Of a stretch of 64,000 bases of DNA, positions 56,642 through 64,000 are shown one piece after another (position 1 is the stretch's first letter; each line of letters begins with the position of its first letter). The translations under genes and the position numbers were made by a program. The notes under the pieces are model-generated. The model was not told where the DNA came from. It searched no databases and saw only the letters and a list, made by a program, of their open reading frames with translations. The stretch covers positions 558,001-622,000 of the forward strand of contig NC_016475.1 of assembly GCF_000226095.1 (NCBI RefSeq), read 5' to 3'. The stretch comes from Thermothelomyces thermophilus ATCC 42464 (Eukaryota > Ascomycota > Sordariomycetes > Sordariales > Chaetomiaceae).

Positions 56642-57301
56642 ATAGCTAATCGTATTCCTAGGAATCGTTATAATCTTGAATGTAAACGATATACTATTGC
56701 TATTAAGATTAAGTAAGAGGGTTATAAGGTTGCTATACCTTATAAGCGTTATTAGAATACGAAGCTATAAAAGCATTATATAATAATAGAAGGTTTAAAC
56801 AAGTGTTAAAACTATATTTATATAGGTAAGAAGTATAGTAGTTTGATCGTTATAGATGCTTATAGGTTCCTCGTTATTTTCCTTTATAGTCTTAGGTTAC
56901 TAACTGTCTTAGTTCTTTCGAATTTGTCAGAGTAGGAGAAGGTTTCAAGGGGGATTGCTAAGACCAAGGCATTACTTGCTTAGACGCTAAGCCGTTTAAG
57001 TCGATTACGTCATTTATAGCAATCCCTGCGCGATCATGGTGCCGAAGTTTTTCGTTGTAGCGTAGCTTATCTAGAAGAGGAGGAAGAACTAGATACTCCT
57101 CTGCCGATGTCGGAGACGCAGACCCTTACAGGTTAGGCTTAGGCATTGGGTACTTTTGATATGCTTGATTAGGAGTCGATTAGGTTAGATCCTAGTCTTA
57201 ATTCTGGTAGGTTCCCCTCTTTTTCTATTAGGAAATAGGCTTTAGAGCCGGTTCTTATAGCCGGTTAGGATTCTGCTGGTAGAATTGCTTTAGTTTCTTA
57301 G
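56642..57301 (+). pseudogene. G5 antisense ORF, 219 codons (type B)
   Basis: The frame from ATA (probably former ATG) at 56642 to TAG at 57299-57301 is exactly 660 bp. The N-terminal half has Cys or former-Cys (now Tyr) positions like those of G2 (P-Y-KRY ... NKC-NY ... GKKYS). The C-terminal half is SRLSRLRHL-QSLRDHGAEVF, then YLEEEEELDTP, matching the coiled-coil block and the following acidic stretch of G1/G2. The end reads GRIALVS. Same architecture, different sequence. Confidence 0.68.
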
Positions 57302-60300
57302 GGCAATTTAGGTTCTTAACGGGTTCCTATAAGTTATCTTCTAGTCCGAAATCAAGCTATTTGACTAGGTACTATAGTTCTCTATTAATAATACGTAAAT
57401 CTAGAATTTCTTCGATATCCTATTCTTTCTCTTCGTCCTCTACTTCGATATATATAATAACCTTGGCGTTTTTCGGTACTAGTTCGAGAAGTGAAATATG
57501 AAAAACATCCGTCTATAGTCGTATAGATGATAGTAACGATAGTCAATAGTTAGATATCGAAATTCGTTCTTCGATAACGAAGGGTCTAACCTTCTTAAAG
57601 TCTAGCTTCGTGCTTAGTCGTTTAGTTTGTAAGTTTTATACGATTAGGTAGACTTTGTCTCCCCTCTCTAGGCAAGGTCCCTTAAGCCTATGTTTGTCGT
57701 AGTAATTTTTCATTCTGGTCTTGATAAACTCGAGTTCCTTTTTGAGTTTCTCGTATAGTATGTACATTTGTTCTACTTTAACCGCTGCTCTTAGTACCGT
57801 AACCTCTAGTCCTTGCCTAAGGTCTGCTTTATATCTATAGTTTATAAAGAATGGTATAACTTTAGTTGTTTCCGTTAGTATTGTATTATAAGCGAGTTAT
57901 ACTATTGGTAATAGTATGACCTAATCGTTTTACTAGTAGTTAACGTAAGAATGGAGATACTGCTCGATAACTTAGTTTAGTCGCTCTATTTATCTGTCAG
58001 TCTATAGGTAATATGCCGTTAATAGCTTACTATTAACGCCTAATCGTTATATTAACGCTTGCTAGAACTTTAATACAAACTTAGTATCTTTATTAGTGAT
58101 CCATTCTTACGGCTAAGTATACACTAATGTAACTTGCTAATAGATCACGTCTACTAGCTATTTAGCTATCTAGGATTCTTCATAGGGAAAGAAGTATACC
58201 TGTTTAGTCAGGCAATCTACTATAGTGAGGATACTATTATAGATCACTCCTATAGCCGTATCCTTAGATTCTAGCAGCTTTATAATAAAGTCTATCATAA
58301 CCGAGCTCTATAGTTTGTCAGCTGTTAGTAGTGGCTAAAGTAGCCTATATAGCTTATATCGTGCCGTTTTGCTTCGATTGCAAATGTCGTAGTTCTATAT
58401 AACTTCCTTAACTTATACCGTTAACTATAGAAAGTCGTAATGTTTCTTGACTTATACGACAGTCTTCGTAACTCCTTTATATCCTCTGAGTTTCGACTCG
58501 TAGAGTTCTTAAATCATCCATAGCTATTAATCTTTGTTATAGATATACGCTTTGCCTTAGTACCAAAGTTTCCTATCTCTTTCTTCTACTTTATTAGGTA
58601 CTAGTAGTCCAGGTGCTACTTAATACTATGTCTCGTTAATCCTTTCTTCTCGAAAGATTACGTAACATTCTAGGAACGAGTTAAGTAGATCATCTTCTAT
58701 AGGTGTCTATGTTTTATGATATAGTGTTCTGTCTATTCGTTCCTTAAATAATAGTAGTATTATTTCCGTTCGTCCTTCTATATAATCCGTTTATTAGCTT
58801 AAGATATCCGCTTGTACGTTCTCTTTGCCCTTCTTATAGCAGATCTTAAAGTTAAATTCCACGAGGAATTCTGCCTATTATATTTGTCATCCGTTAAGCT
58901 CCTTTATTGTCGTAAAGTATCGTAAATTCTTATGATCCGTATATACTTATACTGGTTTAATTATGCCGCTAAGGTATAGTCGCCATTCCTTAAAAGCTTC
59001 GATAATCGTAAGTAGTTCCTTGTCATAGATTAGATAATTGAGACGTGGTCTATCGAGCTTCTTTGAAAAGAAGGCTATAGGATGTAGCTTTCCTTGTCTG
59101 TCTCATTATCCTAATTATCCTCCGATAGCATGGTCTAAAGCGTCCGTTTCTACCTTAAATAGCTTCTTAGGGTCCGGTAGTACTAGTACTAGATCTTCGG
59201 TAATGGCGTTACAGATTTATATAAATGCTTGCTTGTATTGCTCTTCCTATTAGAATTTAGCATTCTTCTTAGTAAATTCGTATAAAGGTCGTATAATCGC
59301 TCTAAAGTTCCTAATAAACATTTGGTAGAAGTTCATAAATCTGATGAAACTTTGTACTTCCGTAACTAACGTTGGTTAGGGCTAATTCTTAATAGCTTTA
59401 ACCTTTGAAGGTTCTATCCGGATTTGTCCTAAGGATATTTTATATCCCAAAAAGACTATCTTCCTAATATAGAATTCACTCTTTTCCTTGTTAACTAATA
59501 GCTTATATATATATAGCATGTCTAGCACTACTTTTATGTACTTCCGGTGTTCGTCTATCGTCTTAGAGAAGATAAGTATATCGTCGAGATAATATACCGT
59601 AAATTTGTCGAGAAAGGGTTAGATAGCTTGATCAATCAGGGCTTAGAATGTTGCTAGCGCGTTCGTAAGTCTGAATAGCATAATAAGGTACTTGTAGTAG
59701 CTATAGGATGTCCTAAAGGCCGTTTTCTACTCGTTGCCTTCTTTAATCTATATATAGTTATAGGCCGATAGCAAGTCAAAATATATAAAATATTAGGCTC
59801 TTACTAACTAATCTTAGAGCCGTAAGATTAGCGGTGGTAGGTATCGGTTTTTTTATAGTCTATTCGTTAAGTTACCAATAGTCGATATATAACTATAGCT
59901 TTCCGTCTTTCTTAGGCATAAATAGGATTAGGTAGCCTGCTAGCAATGTCGACAGGTAGATATATCCTCTTCGAAGGTTCTCCTCTAAATATCGCTTAAG
60001 TTCTTCGTTCTATATCTAGTTCGTATAGTAAATCTTAAAGAACTTTAGTCGTACTCCTTCCTTAAGCTTAATCTTATAATCCTATAGGCCGTATTCTAGT
60101 AATCCTTCTAGATATTTTGGTTCGAATGCTAGGTATTCTTTGTATTCCTTTAATATTTCCCTAGTCTTGTCTCGTCTTTCGGTTTTCTAATAGTATACAA
60201 ACTTGGTTCTGTCTATAGCAATACTAGCGATTTCTCCTATCTTAACCTACTATTCTAATTACAATGCTCCGCATTTGTTAATAGAGAGAATAGCTATCGG

Positions 60301-63205
60301 TGGTTTAGCTCGTTCCTCCTATTGTAATATTGATGTCGTTATACTGCCTCTTCTAGAGTCTGTAGTGGTCTGCCTGCCACTATCCGTCTCTTGCGGTAGA
60401 TCTATAGGATATGCCTTTCCTTAAGCATTGTCTACTCGCAATCCTTATATGCTCCCTATCTCACTAGTCAAATATAACTCTATTCGGGGTTATAGGTAGC
60501 TACTATTCTTCTAGCTAATGTCCGGGTCATAGTCTTTATACTATAGTAACCCTAATATTATATCTTTATTGTTACCTATGTCTACGATGCTAAATACGAC
60601 TACTATAGTCTTCCTTACTATAGTAATATCGATTAGTTCGGTCTCCCTATATACCTATTACATTAGAAATGGCCCTTTGACTATGCCATGCTTCTGCTTC
60701 ATTCTCTAGGGTATCTGTAGCTAATTTACAAGTATTAGTAAAATTAGGTTCATCTCTGCTCTACTATCTACTAGTACGAGCATTTCATGCTATTTCTACT
60801 ATGCTGTTATCTATAATCGCTTATCTTGCCGCCGTTACCCAAAGATTACGGCGATTTTCTATGTTTCTGCCGGGAGGTCTCGATATAGTGGTCTCTTACG
60901 CCAGTTCCTCCTATACTACGCTACTACCCGCCGCTATATAGGTGTTAATGGCTTCTAGGCCCCTTAAAGGGCCCTAACCTGTTTCCTAGGTTAGTGCTAA
61001 CCTCTTCGGTTATTCGGCTAATAGCGGCTTTATCAATTGTACTCATTTCTATAAGCTATTAAGTACTTATGGCTTCCTACCATTAGGTCCGTTCTACTTT
61101 CTATCATACGTGCTATAGCTTCGTCTAAAGCTCCCGAATTCGCAATTTCTTTTCGTCCGTATAATAGAGGCAATCGTTACTCTAGTATAAGTCCTACGTG
61201 TCTCGTCCGGTTCCGTAGTACCTAGGCTAGGCTCGTCTTAGAACTATCATAATGCCTTCTAGATTGTAGGCTTCGATCTTCTAGAGCAATTTGGCCGCTC
61301 TATTTCCTACATTATAGACCTATTCTATAGGGCGTAAGCTTCCATCCTCATTTCCTTGTTAGGTCGGCTAGTGATTGTTTTCGAATTTATTATAAAAGTA
61401 GTATCGGCATTTATATATTATATACTAAAACTAGGGCACTTGCGTATATACCTTATATTAAGGGTATAGTCGTATAGCGTTGCCTAGGAGGTATTGGAAT
61501 TCTTTCCTAAATCCTTCTTATTATATATAGACTGTAGGTACTCTAGTACTAATATAGGAGTATTTCTTCTAATAGCTTTCCCATATACGCTCGTCTTTTC
61601 TACGGTTTACGTGTATAAACTAGTATTCTAGGTTCTGTATATCGTTACTAAGTTACTAGCCGTTAAGATACTTGGTATAGCTATTAGGCCTATTATATAT
61701 CATAGGCTATTCTCCTTTAATGGTTTTTACGATACGTTAGAGTTCCCTCATTTCGTCCCTCATTCTATCACTCTACTAGGTAAGTCAAATCAAGCGTCTA
61801 TCCCGTTTATATAGTTCCGTATTAAGCCGAAAAACTTCATTACGGTACTATTCGATTCGTTCCTAGAGAAATAGAACATTAGGTCCAGGTCTTTCGATTC
61901 CTTGTATATCGGTTGTCTATAATCTATCCTGCCTCTATATAACTATAAAACCCTACTGCCTTAAGGCTAGGAGAATCGAAACTAGTAGTGTATATTCTCC
62001 TACTATATTTTATTTAGTAAGACCTATCTCTAGGTCTATAGTGACTAGTTTGGAGTATAGTGCTTGTTCGTCTTTACCATTATCGTCATGTCCGAGACTA
62101 TCTATATTACTACCCCTATCTTTATAGCTCGTAGCCGCTACTTCGATAACGTCCTTAGTGGTTTCGTCGATAGCTATAATTTCCTTTCTAGGGACTATCT
62201 TCTACTCTTTCTTCGGGCTTCGACATTCTTGTTTGTAGTGCCCTTTCTTTCTGTAGTTGTAGTAGGTAACATTAGACTTGTCTTTGGTCGTCTTCTTCTA
62301 GTCCTGCTTCTATGCTATATCTATATCTATAGCTCTGGGGTATATTCTATACGAGGTACTAATATACGCTCGCTTTTTCTTGTTGTTAGCCTTAACCGTA
62401 GTTCCGTTTATTTGACCTTGTTTTTACTACTCTTATATATAGAGTCGATTATCGATTCTAATAGCCTATACGATATATTTGTCTAGGGTCTTAGGCCGAT
62501 CGTACTTATATAGCTTGTCTTTAACCTTTTCCTTTAAGCTATTATAAAATAGTTATATTAACGCCTTGTTATTAAACTAAGACTTAAGCATGTCCTATTT
62601 AAACTATATAGCGTAGGAGGTTACTAACTTAGTCCATTAGAGATTAGCAAGTCTTTTTTATATATAAATCTTCTTGTCTTTATCGCTAAAAACCTTCCAA
62701 AGCTCTTCTTCGAAACGGTTATAAGATCGGAAGACTGCCTATATAAACGTGTCTTAGTTATCTTCGTCTTCCTTAGTAAGATAGTCATCTATATAGGCTC
62801 AAACTATCTAAGTGCCTTGCCCTCTAGTCTTATAGCTATATAGAGGACTTTAGCTTTATTATCTAGAAACTTGTTATCATTAAGCTAGAAGTAAGATCGG
62901 AGGTTTATTAGAAATCCTATAAGATCTTTCTTAGTTCCTCCGTATTTGCTAGGTAGTTCGATCTTAATACGGCTCGCTTTGGCGGTCTTAAGCGCCTCGA
63001 TTTTAGTATAGGCCTTATTGACTAGTTTCTATAAGTACTTTTCGCCGTGCTCGAGTTCCTTGATTTAGGCTTAAGTAGCCTTATCTCTCTAGTCCAACTC
63101 CTAGATCTGCTACTAGAGTTAACTAAGCTAAGCGAGCAGCTATTCGGCCGTAACGTTAGTAGCTATGTCAATATCGAGGTTAAAGTCACCTCCATTCTAA
63201 ACTAT
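57255..63205 (-). pseudogene. G5 gag-pol, RIP-inactivated but RT box intact
   Basis: YLDD is intact at 59580-59591. The gag start codon is ATA at 63203-63205, followed by GTT TAG AAT GGA GGT. The zinc knuckle near 62210-62260 is partly kept. The chromodomain is at about 57260-57420. Domain content equals G1. Confidence 0.9.
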
Positions 63206-63232
63206 AACAGAATAAAGGGAGTGATAGCAACG

Positions 63233-63684
63233 TATGACGAACCTAGCTTAGACTACTTCTAAAAGGGTTTAGACGAAGGTAGATTGAGCAGGACAAATAG
63301 GTAGGTCGTCTAAGGGATTTGGTGAAGCCAAAGGGTTTATAACAACACTAGAGTTGTCTCTTACAGTAATTAGCAATGCCTGGTATAAGTACTGTGATTG
63401 TAGGTTGCTATTACTAGTGAACTCCTAGAGTCTACTATGACAAGTGACTATTTATATGTATATATACTTCTGTTGATCGCTTATAGTCCCCTTCTATCCT
63501 GTCCTTGGATCGCCTTTGGTAGTTAGCTATCCTCTACTATCTTTCCCTTTTGGCAATTGTTTGCCCGTGGTAGCCTGCGCTCCCTAGCAATCCTATGTCA
63601 GCCTCGCTTTGTGCCTTTCTTGATTGGTGGCTCATTTAGCCTGCTGCACCCCACCGGGTCGCGGTATATGGTTAGCTCGTGACA
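63233..63684 (-). repeat. Right (5') LTR of G5, U3 type B, 452 bp
   Basis: TATGACGAAC...CTCGTGACA, the same length as the left LTR, followed by ctagg. Confidence 0.92.
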
Positions 63685-63689
63685 CTAGG

Positions 63690-64000
63690 TAAAGAGCAGC
63701 CGATAGAGTTATTACTAGTAGTAGTAAGCTAGGAAGTTAATTAATTTAATCTTAGTAAAGATTCCTAGGATACTAATTTTCTCTAGAAAGCGTTATAATA
63801 GACCTAGTAACTAGTAGAAGACTCTATTATAATGCCTTGGCTACCTTTATTGTAAGAGAGTTTAGCGGTAGACTAACCTCTCTAATAAGGTCAAGACTTA
63901 GGGGTAAAGGAGCTCTCTAATACGTAGCCTATAAGCGAGTAATCAGTTCTAGAGACTCTTATAGCAGAGATATAAGTAATAGACGAACTTACCGAATAGA
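63690..64000 (+). pseudogene. Copia polyprotein, linker before reverse transcriptase
   Basis: Copia sequence resumes in plus orientation after G5 (KEQPIELLLVVVS). This Ser/Thr/Glu-rich linker usually lies between integrase and reverse transcriptase. The reverse transcriptase itself lies beyond the window. Confidence 0.55.

Larger units (their letters stand above)
56073..63684 (-). mobile_element. Gypsy chromovirus copy G5, full length (7,612 bp)
   Basis: Has 452-bp LTRs of U3 type B (as in the solo LTR at 12334), gag-pol like the other G copies, and an antisense ORF of its own type. Duplicates ctagg on both sides. Inserted in copia integrase. Confidence 0.93.
38225..64000 (+). mobile_element. 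Ty1/copia element (plus strand) with nested gypsy insertions
   Basis: Has a 204-bp 5' LTR, then gag, protease and integrase. It is broken by E (40816-55591, duplicate cctat) and by G5 (56073-63684, duplicate ctagg) and runs off the window before reverse transcriptase. The integrase frame is restored when both are removed. Its LTR differs from that of the left copia element, so it is another family. RIP-inactivated. Confidence 0.82.

Noticed and set aside
1-64000. Mitochondrial or centromeric origin of the AT-rich DNA
   Set aside because: The AT-richness comes from TAG/TAA at Trp/Gln codons of nuclear retrotransposons and a GC-rich gene island is present. No mitochondrial genes or satellite arrays are seen.

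Overview
The window looks like a piece of a filamentous ascomycete genome (Pezizomycotina; the species cannot be named from this sequence). About 56 of the 64 kb is nested, heavily mutated retrotransposon sequence carrying the mark of repeat-induced point mutation (RIP). Reading frames of clear retroelement proteins are broken almost only by TAG and TAA at places where the families need Trp or Gln. LTR pairs have equal or nearly equal lengths and, where I compared them by eye, differ by transitions. TGA stops are rare and CpG survives, as expected for CpA-directed RIP.

Layout. (1) 1-6167: 3' part of a plus-strand Ty3/gypsy chromovirus (copy G1) ending in its 3' LTR, inserted in an unidentified degenerate plus-strand ORF (6173-8700). 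(2) A minus-strand Ty1/copia element, 5' LTR at 32575-32778, has its integrase split by a LINE (9336-30251) with a 15-bp target duplication. The LINE is itself broken by a solo LTR (12334-12783) and two full G-family gypsy copies, G2 (13793-21346) and G3 (21842-29329). (3) 32779-38224: a 5.4-kb GC-rich island not affected by RIP, the only part with intact host genes. It holds a small coiled-coil protein, an uncertain GC-rich coding stretch, an atypical kinase-like protein, a broken casein kinase 1 tail, and a two-exon secreted cysteine-rich protein with a knottin-like C-terminus. (4) 38225-64000: a second copia element of another family, plus strand, broken by a different gypsy element E (40816-55591), which carries G4 (41986-49533), and by G5 (56073-63684). 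The two copia 5' LTRs border the island and both point away from it.

The most unusual signal is a second, antisense gene in the gypsy elements. All five G copies have, between pol and the 3' LTR, an ORF on the opposite strand for a cysteine-rich (Zn-cluster-like) plus coiled-coil protein. It overlaps the chromodomain end of pol tail to tail. Ahead of it lie a conserved 19-nt stem-loop and a GTTTCAAATA-type box about 70-80 nt before the start. The antisense ORF and the LTR U3 vary together as three module types while gag-pol stays the same. The unrelated element E also has an antisense ORF, preceded by a TATAAATA box, and its frame runs on cleanly when G4 and one target duplicate are removed.

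The host genes suggest an accessory, possibly host-interaction, gene island in an AT-rich repeat block. No RNA genes or CRISPR arrays were found.
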